This document shows, piece after piece, positions 24,913 to 32,869 of a stretch of 64,000 nt of DNA. Position numbers and translations under genes: made by a program. The first letter of the stretch is position 1. Each line of letters opens with the position of its first letter. Where the stretch lies: NCBI RefSeq assembly GCF_024213555.1, contig NZ_JANAVO010000001.1, positions 1,426,001-1,490,000 on the forward strand, written 5' to 3'. The notes beneath the pieces are model-generated. The model was not told the DNA's origin. It saw only the letters and a program-made list of their open reading frames with translations, and searched no databases. This stretch comes from Allokutzneria sp. A3M-2-11 16. GTDB taxonomy: Bacteria; Actinomycetota; Actinomycetes; Mycobacteriales; Pseudonocardiaceae.

Positions 24913-25845
24913 TCAGTCCGGAGAAGTCGCCGGACGGCTCAGGAAACCGGCGACCGGCACAACGCCGTCGCCGTAGACGACACCGGTCACCGACAGCACC
25001 GGCGGCGGGGGGAGCAGCGCGGGCAGGCCCGCGGCGGTCCGGTGCGGGCCGCCCTCGGCGAGGCCGTTGCCCGCGGGCGAGGTCCCGGTCTGCACCGGGC
25101 TCTTCTTGGAGTCCTCGTGCGGCAGCGTGGGAACGCCGTCCTTCTTGGCGTCACCGGTCCCGCCGAGCGAGAGGCTGGAGCGGCCGGGCGCCTGGCGGAC
25201 GCTCGCGTGGTGGCCGTGCCGGGCGTTCGCCTCGTCGGCGGGAGCCTGCGCGGGCGGCGTGTCCGGAGCGGGCAGCGTCACGGGATCGGGTTCGGGCCAG
25301 GGCAGCGGTTTGGGCCGCTCGGCCGAGACCTCACCGGAGGAGTGGTCACCGAGCGGCGGGCGCTCCGGCCCGGCCGGGAGCAGGTTGGGCGCGCCGGGAT
25401 CGGGCTCCGGCAGCGGCCGGGTCAGCCCCGCGTCGGGGTCCTCGCCGGGCGCCGGGCCGGACGGCGTGAGCCGGATCCGCAGCAGGTCCCTGATCAGGTC
25501 GCGCAGGTCCGCGTGGTCGGCACCGGCGGTGGTCCGCACGGCCGCCGGCGCCGGGCGCTCGGCGAGCTTCGCGGCGCGCAGGCGGGCGGCGTTGGAGACG
25601 GCCGCCTGGTCGACGAGGGCACCGGCCGGCGTCGCGGCATCCGCCGGTCGCTGGCCCTGCTCCAAGACGACCGACGGGCTCAGAACGACGACGCGGGCCG
25701 GCGCCTCGTCGGCGCTGGCGGCGGTGGCCACGGCCAGCCAGGCGGTCGCAGTCAGACCACCGGTAACGGCCAGCCGTACGGCAACAGCGCGCAGCCTCTC
25801 TCCCCAGCTGCGCACCGTTCCGGTGCTGGACACCGTCACCACCAC
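24913..25845 (-). CDS. secreted Pro-rich protein of unknown function
   Basis: About 310 aa. A signal peptide (RLAVTGGLTATAWLAVATAA, cleavage near ASADEAPA) is followed by a low-complexity Pro/Ala/Gly/Asp-rich body and short hydrophobic segments near the C-terminus (GLPALLPPPPVLSVTGVVYG). No known domain was recognised. Four GTG codons occur at 25833-25845, all giving the same signal peptide; the first is used. Codon bias is normal, so it is real but fast-evolving, perhaps a wall- or surface-associated protein. Confidence 0.65.
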   Translation of the reverse strand: MVVTVSSTGTVRSWGERLRAVAVRLAVTGGLTATAWLAVATAASADEAPARVVVLSPSVVLEQGQRPADAATPAGALVDQAAVSNAARLRAAKLAERPAPAAVRTTAGADHADLRDLIRDLLRIRLTPSGPAPGEDPDAGLTRPLPEPDPGAPNLLPAGPERPPLGDHSSGEVSAERPKPLPWPEPDPVTLPAPDTPPAQAPADEANARHGHHASVRQAPGRSSLSLGGTGDAKKDGVPTLPHEDSKKSPVQTGTSPAGNGLAEGGPHRTAAGLPALLPPPPVLSVTGVVYGDGVVPVAGFLSRPATSPD

Positions 25846-26377
25846 CCGCCGATCACCAAAGACGTAACACGCTCGGGAACCGCTGCGATTGACATGTTTA
25901 TTCCACCCGGCGCCGTTGGCGAGCGTACCCGCAATTAACCACCCGGAAAGGCTGCTCGGTGCTCCACTCGGGGGTGGGCCGCTGGCCTGCGATGACGGTG
26001 CGTGGCGCCACCCGGTCGAGTGAGCCGCGACCGCACGCGTGACCAAGCCCCGCCACCTGGCGTTCCGCTCCGCGCCGCACCGCGCCCGCCGCCCCGCCTC
26101 ATACGCAGAGTGACGATCGTCGATCTTTCGGGCTGCGCCGGATGACCTGGCTTTTCCCGGCCGATGTAGGCACTGGCCGGACTCCGGGGGGTCGCCCGGC
26201 AGCCCGTTTTGCCCGATCGAGCCGTGATCATCCGTCCGCGCTTGGGCCGTTGGGTGCGCGGCGCGCACGTCCGGCCCTGTCGCACCCCCACCCGATCCGG
26301 CGAGCGATGGATCCACCGGAGGTTACTGGCGAGTCACATAGCTCGGCACCACCGGCAACCACGCGAAGGGGAACGTT
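25846..26377. other. 532-bp divergent intergenic region
   Basis: It separates the secreted Pro-rich protein (minus) from the sigma factor (plus). The part nearest the minus gene is unusually AT-rich (TTGACATGTTTATTCC at 25889-25904, AATTAACC at 25932-25939). The sigma-proximal end holds GGTTACTGGCGAGTCACATAGC before the gene. No ORF with normal codon bias was found. Its length leaves room for a riboswitch or long leader on either strand, but I could not assign one. Confidence 0.4.
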
Positions 26378-26941
26378 GTGGACGGAGAAGGGGAGACAGT
26401 CGAGACGACGCGGGAGCTGCTCGCGGGGGCGAAGGCGGGGGACGAGCCCGCGTGGCGCGCCCTGATCGCCCGCTACCAGCGCCTGGTCTGGTCGACCGCG
26501 CGGTCGCATCGGCTGAGCAGGTCGGATGCCGCGGACGTCGCCCAGCTGACCTGGCTGCGGCTCGCGGAGCGGCTGGACACGCTGCGCGATCCCGAGCGGT
26601 TGCCCGGCTGGCTGGTGACCACCGCTCGCCGCGAGTCGATCCGGGTCCTGGCCGATCGCCACCGCGAGACGCCGTTGGCTCCGCCCCTGCTGGACCGCGC
26701 CCAGCCGGGCGCGGGGCCGGAAGGGGAGTTGATCAACACGGCCGCTCGCAGGGAGCTGTGGCGGGCGTTCGCGGACCTGCCGGAGCGGTGTCAGCGCGTG
26801 CTGTGGGTGCTGGCGTTCCGCCCCGAGGTCAGCTATGCGCAGCTGGCCCGGGAGCTGGGGATCGCGGAGAGCAGCGTCGGCCCGGTGCGCTTGCGGTGCT
26901 TGCACACGTTGCGCCGCAAGCTGGCGAGGACGCGGCGATGA
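26378..26941 (+). CDS. ECF-type RNA polymerase sigma factor
   Basis: A 187-aa sigma-70-family factor with region 2 (EPAWRALIARYQRLVWSTAR, then DAADVAQLTWLRLAERLDTL) and region 4 (LPERCQRVLWVLAF, followed by VSYAQLARELGIAESSVGPV). The GTG at 26378 follows AAGGGGA. It overlaps the next gene by 4 nt (ATGA). No classical anti-sigma membrane protein is next to it, so the coupled 133-aa protein may take that part. Confidence 0.93.
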   Translation: MDGEGETVETTRELLAGAKAGDEPAWRALIARYQRLVWSTARSHRLSRSDAADVAQLTWLRLAERLDTLRDPERLPGWLVTTARRESIRVLADRHRETPLAPPLLDRAQPGAGPEGELINTAARRELWRAFADLPERCQRVLWVLAFRPEVSYAQLARELGIAESSVGPVRLRCLHTLRRKLARTRR

Positions 26942-27339
26942 GCCTGCTGGCCGACCTGGCTTCGCTCCTCCTGGAACTCGACCCCGCGCCGGAGCTCGCC
27001 TGCACCCTGGCCGTGGCCCGGCGACGCCTGGATGCCGACCGGTTGCCGCAGGTCGCGGACTCCGCCTGGCCCGGTGCGCGGCGGCGGGGACCGCGCTGGC
27101 TGGTCTTCGCCGCTCCCGGCACCAGGCTGGACGTCGAACTGGGCGGGGCCGGTGGGCGGAGGTGGCTGCGGGGCCTGCTCGCCTCCGACTTCCCGAGCGT
27201 CGCCGTCTGGCATCCGGAGGGCATCGAGGCCGGACCGGGCGGGTGGTTCGCGGTGCGCGACCTGCCCGCCGGGCCGGTCTCCTTCGTGCTCAACGGTTCC
27301 GACCGCCGACCGCTGGCGACCGACTGGCTGTGCTGCTGA
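26938..27339 (+). CDS. sigma-factor-coupled protein of unknown function
   Basis: A 133-aa protein translationally coupled to the sigma factor. It has an N-terminal helical part (LLADLASLLLELDPAPELA), then a beta-rich half: GPRWLVFAAPGTRLDVELGG, SVAVWHPEGIEAGPGGWFAV, and an ending that resembles carboxypeptidase-regulatory-like domains (DLPAGPVSFVLN, then RPLATDWLCC). From memory, proteins of this shape accompany ECF sigma genes and often CHAT-domain genes in actinobacteria. No membrane segment is seen. An anti-sigma or sensor role is an inference from coupling only. Confidence 0.7.
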   Translation: MSLLADLASLLLELDPAPELACTLAVARRRLDADRLPQVADSAWPGARRRGPRWLVFAAPGTRLDVELGGAGGRRWLRGLLASDFPSVAVWHPEGIEAGPGGWFAVRDLPAGPVSFVLNGSDRRPLATDWLCC

Positions 27340-28506
27340 TCAGGACGCGAGCTTGTGCAGGCGGCGCACGGCCTCGTCCAGCACCTCGTCGCGCTTGCAG
27401 AACGCGAAGCGCACGAGGTGCCGCCAGTTCTCCTGGTTGTCGGTGAAGACCTGGACCGGCACCGCGGCGACGCCGATGCGCTCCGGAAGGGCGCGGCACA
27501 GGTCGTAGCCGTCCTCGAAGCCGAGCGGGCGCACGTCGGCGCACACGAAGTACGTGCCTTCGCTGGCGTGCACGCCGAATCCCGCCTCCGCGAGCCCCGC
27601 GGAGAGCCGGTTCCGCTTGTCCTGCAAGGCGAGGCGCTGCTCTTCGACCCAGTCGAGCTGCGTGCGCAGCGCGTGCGCGACCGCGGGCTGGAACGGGCCG
27701 CTGCCGACGAAGGTGAGGAACTGCTTGGCCGCCCGCGCCGCCGCGACCAGCTCGGCGGGACCGCAGATCCAGCCGACCTTCCAGCCGGTGGCGCTGAACG
27801 TCTTGCCGGAGCTGGAGATCGTCAGCGTGCGCTCGGCCATGCCCGGCAGCGACGCGAGCGGGGTGTGCGGCCTGCCGTCGAAGAGCAGGTGCTCGTAGAC
27901 CTCGTCGGTGATCGCGATGACGTCGTGCTCCTGGCACAGGCGGGCGATCTCGGCCAGTTCCCCGGCGGTGTAGACGGTTCCGGTCGGGTTGTGCGGGGTG
28001 TTGACCAGGATCGCCTTGGTGCGCGGACCCATCGCCGCCCGGAGCCCGTCCAGGTCCAGCGCGAACCGGTCGCCGTCCGGCACCAGGGAGACCACCTTGC
28101 GCTCCGCGCCCGCCAGCGCGACGGACGCGGCGTAGGAGTCGTAGTACGGCTCGACCAGCACGACCTCGTCCCCCGGCTCGACGAGGCCCAGCAGCGCGGA
28201 GGCGATTGCCTCGGTCGCGCCGACGGTGACCAGGACCTCGGTGTCGGGGTCGTAGGCGGTGCCATAGCGGGTGCGGTGCTCGGCGACGGCCGTGCGCAGC
28301 TCGGGGATGCCCGGACCGGGCGGGTACTGGTTGACCCCGTTCGCGATGGCGGTCCTGGCCGCTTCGAGCATTGCCGCCGGACCGTCGGTGTCCGGGAAGC
28401 CCTGGCCCAGGTTGACCGCGCCGGTGCGCTGGGCGAGTCCGGTCATCTCGGCGAAGATCGTCGAGGTGAACGGCTGGAGCCGGGAGACGAGAGCACGATT
28501 AGCCAC
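27340..28506 (-). CDS. PLP-dependent class I/II aminotransferase (DapC/kynurenine-type)
   Basis: A 388-aa fold-type I aminotransferase: VNLGQGFPDTDGP, YPPGPGIPELRTAVAEH, NTPHNPTGTVYTAGELAEIA, ITDEVYEHLLFDG, PLP lysine in ISSSGKTFSATGWKVGW, and late Arg in HLVRFAFCKRD. It is closest to actinobacterial N-succinyldiaminopimelate or methionine/kynurenine aminotransferases; the exact substrate is open. The GTG at 28506 lies 8 nt after AGGA; GTG 28512 is possible. It is divergent from the DUF445 gene. Confidence 0.9.
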   Translation of the reverse strand: MANRALVSRLQPFTSTIFAEMTGLAQRTGAVNLGQGFPDTDGPAAMLEAARTAIANGVNQYPPGPGIPELRTAVAEHRTRYGTAYDPDTEVLVTVGATEAIASALLGLVEPGDEVVLVEPYYDSYAASVALAGAERKVVSLVPDGDRFALDLDGLRAAMGPRTKAILVNTPHNPTGTVYTAGELAEIARLCQEHDVIAITDEVYEHLLFDGRPHTPLASLPGMAERTLTISSSGKTFSATGWKVGWICGPAELVAAARAAKQFLTFVGSGPFQPAVAHALRTQLDWVEEQRLALQDKRNRLSAGLAEAGFGVHASEGTYFVCADVRPLGFEDGYDLCRALPERIGVAAVPVQVFTDNQENWRHLVRFAFCKRDEVLDEAVRRLHKLAS

Positions 28507-28563
28507 GGCCACGATCCTGCTGCCTCGGCCCCCCGGCGGCCAAACACCGGTAACAATCGAGGG

Positions 28564-29823
28564 GTGGCCGCCTTGACTCCCCGAGAGCACGAGAAGCTTC
28601 GCGACCTCCGCCGGATGAAGGTGGTGGCGCTGTGCTTCCTGCTCGGCGCCACGCTGATCTTCGCGGTGGCGCGCTGGCAGGAGGCGCTGGGCGCACCGGG
28701 CTGGGTCGGCTACGTCCGCGCCGCGGCCGAGGCGGGCATGGTGGGCGCGCTGGCCGACTGGTTCGCGGTGACCGCGCTGTTCCGGCGTCCGCTGGGGCTG
28801 CCGATCCCGCACACCGCGATCATCCCGACCCGCAAGGACGACCTGGGCCGCAACCTCGGCAACTTCGTCGAGTCGAACTTCCTGTCCGAGGACGTGGTGC
28901 GGGACAAGCTGCGGCGGGTCGGTTTCTCCGCCCGGCTCGGCGAGTGGCTGGCCCAGCCGGAGCACGCCGACCGCGTGACCGCGGAGGCCTCGACCATCGT
29001 GCGCGGCGCGGTCGCGGTGCTGCGCGACGAGGACGTGCAGGCGGTGCTGGAGCAGGCAGTGGTGCGCAAGCTGACCGACCGCGAGTGGGGGCCGCCGCTG
29101 GGCAGGCTGCTCGGCCAGCTGTTCGCCGACGGCACCCACCACCGGCTGGTCGACCTGCTCTGCGACCGCGCGCACGAGTGGGTCCGCGACCACCCCGACG
29201 CGGTGTCGAAGCTGGTCAGCGACCGCGCGCCGAGCTGGTCCCCGAAGTTCATGGACAGCATGCTCGCGGAGCGGGTGAACAAGGAGCTGCTGAAGTTCAC
29301 CGCGAAGGTGCAGTCCGACCCCGAACACCCGATGCGCCAGGCGATCGACCGCTTCCTCACCGAGTTCGCCGACGACCTGCGCAACGACCCGGCGACGATG
29401 GCCCGCGCCGAGCAGGTCAAGCAGCAGGTGCTCGCGCACCCGGACGCGCAGCGGCTGACCGGTTCCGCTTGGGGCGCCGCGAAGAAGATGCTCCTGGCGG
29501 CGGCCGAAGACCCGTCGAGCGAGCTGCGGCAGCGGATGCGCGACGGGTTGCTCAAGCTCGGCGACCGGCTGGTGTCCGATCCGGCGCTGCGCGCCAAGGC
29601 CGAAGGCTGGCTGGAGGGCGCGGCGATGTACGTGGTCATCAACTACCGCAACGAGATCGGCGGCCTGATCACCGAGACCGTGCAGCGCTGGGATGCGGAG
29701 GAGGCCTCTCGCAAGATCGAGTTGCAGGTCGGCCGCGACCTCCAGTTCATCCGCATCAACGGAACGGTCGTCGGCGCGCTGGCCGGGCTGCTGATCCACA
29801 CGGTGAGCCAGATCCTGTTGTAG
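28564..29823 (+). CDS. DUF445 membrane protein
   Basis: A 419-aa DUF445 family protein. It has an N-terminal membrane helix (VVALCFLLGATLIFAVARW), the conserved AAAEAGMVGALADWFAVTAL, then FRRPLGLPIPHTAIIPTRKD, a long amphipathic helical middle, and a C-terminal helix (INGTVVGALAGLLIHTVSQI). The function is unknown; envelope association is likely. The GTG at 28564 lies 7 nt after TAACAA (28551-28556), a probable -10 box. Confidence 0.92.
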   Translation: MAALTPREHEKLRDLRRMKVVALCFLLGATLIFAVARWQEALGAPGWVGYVRAAAEAGMVGALADWFAVTALFRRPLGLPIPHTAIIPTRKDDLGRNLGNFVESNFLSEDVVRDKLRRVGFSARLGEWLAQPEHADRVTAEASTIVRGAVAVLRDEDVQAVLEQAVVRKLTDREWGPPLGRLLGQLFADGTHHRLVDLLCDRAHEWVRDHPDAVSKLVSDRAPSWSPKFMDSMLAERVNKELLKFTAKVQSDPEHPMRQAIDRFLTEFADDLRNDPATMARAEQVKQQVLAHPDAQRLTGSAWGAAKKMLLAAAEDPSSELRQRMRDGLLKLGDRLVSDPALRAKAEGWLEGAAMYVVINYRNEIGGLITETVQRWDAEEASRKIELQVGRDLQFIRINGTVVGALAGLLIHTVSQILL

Positions 29824-29824
29824 C

Positions 29825-31270
29825 TCAAGCGATTCCGTGCCCCGGGGGCGCCGGGTCGGCGAGCCCGTGCCAGGCGCTGCCGATGCGCCGGACGGCCTCG
29901 CCGAGCTGGTCGTCCGGCAGCGTGTACGGCAGGCGCATCCACCGCTCAAGTCCGCCGTGCGCGGCGAACCGGGAGCCGGGCGCGACCTGCACACCGCGCC
30001 TTCCAACGGCCATCGCGAGCTGCGTGCTCAACGGCTTTCCCAAGTCGCACCACAGGTTCAGCCCACCCGATGGCCGCCGGACTGTCCACTCTGGACAGAT
30101 CTCGGCGAGCAGGTCGATCAGCATGTCCCTGCGGCGGGCGAACTCGCGGCGGCGCGGCGCCAGAATGTCGTCGCCCTCAGCCAGGAGCGCGGCCAGCACC
30201 AGCTGTTCGAACACCGGCGAGCCCAGGTCCATCGACGCCCGCGCCTCGCCGAGGCGGTGCACCAGCTCGGTGGGCGCGCGCAGCCACCCCATCCGCAGCC
30301 CGCCCCAGTACGCCTTGCTCGCCGATCCGGTCGCGATCACCCAGTCCTCGGCGAAGGCGGACAGCGGCGGCGGCCCGTCCAGCGGATCGCCTTCCAGGTC
30401 CAGTTCGACCAGGGTCTCGTCCACCAGCGTCAGGGTCCTGGCACGGCGCAGCGCGTGCGCGAGCCGCTCGCGGTCCGGCGCTGACATCCGCAGCCCGGTG
30501 GGGTTCTGGAAGTCCACCACGAAGTAGGCCAGCCGGGGTGCTGCCTGGCGCAGCGTCGCCTCCACGCTGTCCAGGTCCCAGCCGTCCGGGTCCAGCGGCA
30601 CCGCGACGGGCAGCGCGTGGGCGGCCCGGATGCCGTCGACGGCGGTCGGATAGGTCGGGTTGTCCACCAGCACCCGCTGCCCCGGCCCGACGTGCAGCCG
30701 CAGCGCCAGCGTCAGCGCGTGCTGCGAGCCGTTGGTGATCATGACCTGGTCCGGCGTGGTCGGCAGCCCGCGCTCGGTGTAGCGGCGCGCGATCAGCTCG
30801 CGCGGCTCAGGCAGGCCGAAGGACTGGTAGCCGTGGCTGTTCAGCAGCTCCGGCAGGCGCAGCCGCGCCCGGTCGACCGCGGCGGCCAGTTCCGGCGGCG
30901 CGAACGGCGAGGCGTGCGCCATGTCGACGATCTCCGATGGCGGGTGCAGCGACCAGCCGGTCCGGTCCGGTTCCTTGCCCGGGACCGAGATCCACGACCC
31001 GGCACCACGCCTGCTTGCCACCATTCCGGCTTCGCGCAGCCCGTCCATCGCCGCCGTGACCATGGTGCGGCTGACGCCCAGCGCCTCGGCGAGCTCGCGT
31101 TCGGCGGGCAACCGGGTCCCCACCGGCAACCGCCCGTCCAGGAACAGCACCCGCAGCGCGGCCGCGAGGTCCACCGCGGCACCGCGGCCGTCCGGACGCC
31201 GCCAGGAGCCGAGGAACGCGGCCAGGCGCGGGCCGGAGATCCGGTTGCCCGCCGGCAGAGTGGAGGTCAT
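29825..31270 (-). CDS. MocR/PdxR-type GntR regulator with aminotransferase domain
   Basis: A 481-aa protein with a GntR winged helix (LPAERELAEALGVSRTMVTA, about residues 55-90) fused to a fold-type I aminotransferase-like domain with PLP lysine in ATGSASKAYWGGLRMGW and the VDFQNPTGLRMS segment. MocR proteins sense PLP or amino acids and regulate the divergent neighbour, here a YczE-type membrane protein, a known pairing. The ATG at 31270 excludes a run-in through the operator. Confidence 0.95.
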   Translation of the reverse strand: MTSTLPAGNRISGPRLAAFLGSWRRPDGRGAAVDLAAALRVLFLDGRLPVGTRLPAERELAEALGVSRTMVTAAMDGLREAGMVASRRGAGSWISVPGKEPDRTGWSLHPPSEIVDMAHASPFAPPELAAAVDRARLRLPELLNSHGYQSFGLPEPRELIARRYTERGLPTTPDQVMITNGSQHALTLALRLHVGPGQRVLVDNPTYPTAVDGIRAAHALPVAVPLDPDGWDLDSVEATLRQAAPRLAYFVVDFQNPTGLRMSAPDRERLAHALRRARTLTLVDETLVELDLEGDPLDGPPPLSAFAEDWVIATGSASKAYWGGLRMGWLRAPTELVHRLGEARASMDLGSPVFEQLVLAALLAEGDDILAPRRREFARRRDMLIDLLAEICPEWTVRRPSGGLNLWCDLGKPLSTQLAMAVGRRGVQVAPGSRFAAHGGLERWMRLPYTLPDDQLGEAVRRIGSAWHGLADPAPPGHGIA

Positions 31271-31272
31271 GC

Positions 31273-31312
31273 GGCCAATTGTTGCGAATTGGCTCTCGAA
31301 GTAAAGGCCAAT
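31273..31312. promoter_or_regulatory. MocR operator in the divergent region
   Basis: An inverted pair GCCAATT (31274-31280) and AATTGGC (31287-31293), plus a third direct copy GCCAAT (31307-31312). The two direct copies are 33 bp apart, three helical turns. This direct-plus-inverted layout is typical of MocR binding sites and sits between the regulator and its YczE target. Confidence 0.7.
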
Positions 31313-31331
31313 CAATCCACAGGATGGTCCC

Positions 31332-31973
31332 ATGGCCTCCGTGAACCTCAGTCAGCTCCCGCTCTCCGACCGACCGCTCCGCCGCTTCGCCCAGCTCTTC
31401 GTCGGCCTCGCCCTGTACGGCGCGAGCATGGGCCTGATGGTGCGCGCGGGCATGGGCCTGGACCCGTGGGACGTGCTGCACGAGGGCCTGACCGACCGGA
31501 TCGGCCTGAGCTTCGGCACCATCACCGCGATCACCGGCGCGGTCGTGCTGCTGGCCTGGTTACCCCTCCGGCAGATGCCAGGCATCGGCACCGTCGCCAA
31601 TGTGGTGGTGATCGCACTCTCGGTGGACGCGACCCTGGCCGTCCTGCCGGATCTGCACGGGCTGCTGCCCCAGTTCGTCGCGATGCTCGCCAGCGTGGTG
31701 CTCAACGGATTCGCCTGCGCGGTCTACATCGGCGCCCGCCTCGGCCCCGGCCCGCGCGACGGCTTGATGACCGGCCTCTCCGCGCGAACCGGCTGGTCGA
31801 TCCGGCTGGTGCGGACCGGGATCGAGATCACCGTGCTGGCGCTCGGCTGGCTGCTCGGCGGCACCGTCGGCATCGGCACCGTGGTCTACGCGCTGGCGAT
31901 GGGACCCATCGTGCAGGCCTTTCTGCCATCCGTGGCATTGCGTGCGCCCACCCGGGTGCAAACGCCGTCGTAG
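31332..31973 (+). CDS. YczE/YitT-type integral membrane protein
   Basis: A 213-aa protein with about five membrane segments. It opens RRFAQLFVGLALYGASMGLM, has VRAGMGLDPWDVLHEGL and the repeated IGARLGPGPRDGLMTGLS, the GLGPWDV/LGPGPRDG signature of the YczE family. Members are often divergent from MocR regulators and suspected transporters of an amino acid or vitamin. The ATG at 31332 lies just beyond the operator. Confidence 0.92.
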   Translation: MASVNLSQLPLSDRPLRRFAQLFVGLALYGASMGLMVRAGMGLDPWDVLHEGLTDRIGLSFGTITAITGAVVLLAWLPLRQMPGIGTVANVVVIALSVDATLAVLPDLHGLLPQFVAMLASVVLNGFACAVYIGARLGPGPRDGLMTGLSARTGWSIRLVRTGIEITVLALGWLLGGTVGIGTVVYALAMGPIVQAFLPSVALRAPTRVQTPS

Positions 31974-31997
31974 ATCTTCTTTGTCGGCGCGGACCTC

Positions 31998-32003
31998 TAG
32001 GGT
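31998..32003 (+). promoter_or_regulatory. -10 box of the PP2C-like gene
   Basis: TAGGGT at 31998-32003 ends 7 nt before the GTG at 32011; probable leaderless message. Confidence 0.5.
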
Positions 32004-32010
32004 CGAACGC

Positions 32011-32862
32011 GTGCCGCTGATCGACATGGCTGAACGCGCGGGCGTCCGCATCGACGGTGGCGTGCGCGCGAACGAGGACCAGATCGTCGTTCTCCCCCAC
32101 GCCGTCGTCCTGCTCGACGGTGCCACCACCCTGCAGCCCCGGGCCCGCTCCGGCGGCTGGTACGCCGAGTGCCTCGGCGACTACCTGCGGCGCGGGCTGA
32201 ACAAGGACCCCGAGGCCGACCTCGCCGAGGTGCTGGAGACGGCGATCGGCACGATGGCCGAGGACTACGAGCTCAAGCCGGGCAGCTCCCCGTCGAGCAC
32301 CGTGGCGATGGTGCGCTGGACCGACGACCACGTGGACGCCCTGGTCCTCGCCGACAGCCCCGTGGTCGCGTTCACCATCGGCGACGTGCACGTGGTCAAC
32401 GACACCCGGCTGGCCAACCTGCCCCGGCCGAGCAGCAGCCACCGCGAGCACCTGCGCGAGGGCGGCGGCTACGGGGAGGAACACCTGGAACTGCTGCGCT
32501 CGGCGGCGGCCGAGGTCGGCGCGTGGCGCAACCGCGACGGCGGCTTCTGGGTCGCCGAGGCCGACCCCGCCGCCGCACGCCAGGCCGTCCGGGCCGTCTG
32601 GCCGCGCGACCAGGTGCAGAGCGTCGTCATGGCCAGCGACGGCGTTTCCTGCGGAGTGGACGACTACGGCCTGTTCGCCGACTGGACCGCCCTGCTCGAC
32701 CAGGCATCCGACGAGGGCCTGCACGCGGTGCTCGACGCCGTCCGCAAGGCGGAGGCGTCCGACCCCGACGGCAAGCGCTGGCCCCGCCCGAAGCTGCACG
32801 ACGACCAGGCCCTGGTCCTGATCCACTTCGACGACGACTGGCTCCCCGACTTCCTCCGCTGA
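32011..32862 (+). CDS. PP2C-fold protein, possible phosphatase
   Basis: A 283-aa protein that resembles a PP2C serine/threonine phosphatase: GGVRANEDQIVVLPHAVVLL ends at the DGAT metal loop, SVVMASDGVSCGVDDYGLF gives another metal Asp, and HDDQALVLI the last. Core metal ligands are thus present, though the family's RxxxE start is not clear. The chain between is Trp/Asp-rich (GAWRNRDGGFWVAEAD). No kinase gene is adjacent. The GTG at 32011 is set by the -10 box. Confidence 0.75.
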   Translation: MPLIDMAERAGVRIDGGVRANEDQIVVLPHAVVLLDGATTLQPRARSGGWYAECLGDYLRRGLNKDPEADLAEVLETAIGTMAEDYELKPGSSPSSTVAMVRWTDDHVDALVLADSPVVAFTIGDVHVVNDTRLANLPRPSSSHREHLREGGGYGEEHLELLRSAAAEVGAWRNRDGGFWVAEADPAAARQAVRAVWPRDQVQSVVMASDGVSCGVDDYGLFADWTALLDQASDEGLHAVLDAVRKAEASDPDGKRWPRPKLHDDQALVLIHFDDDWLPDFLR

Positions 32863-32869
32863 CCCCGGC

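Noticed and set aside
25889-25904. TTGACA as a plus-strand -35 box
   Set aside because: No -10 box at normal spacing and the next plus gene is almost 500 bp away.
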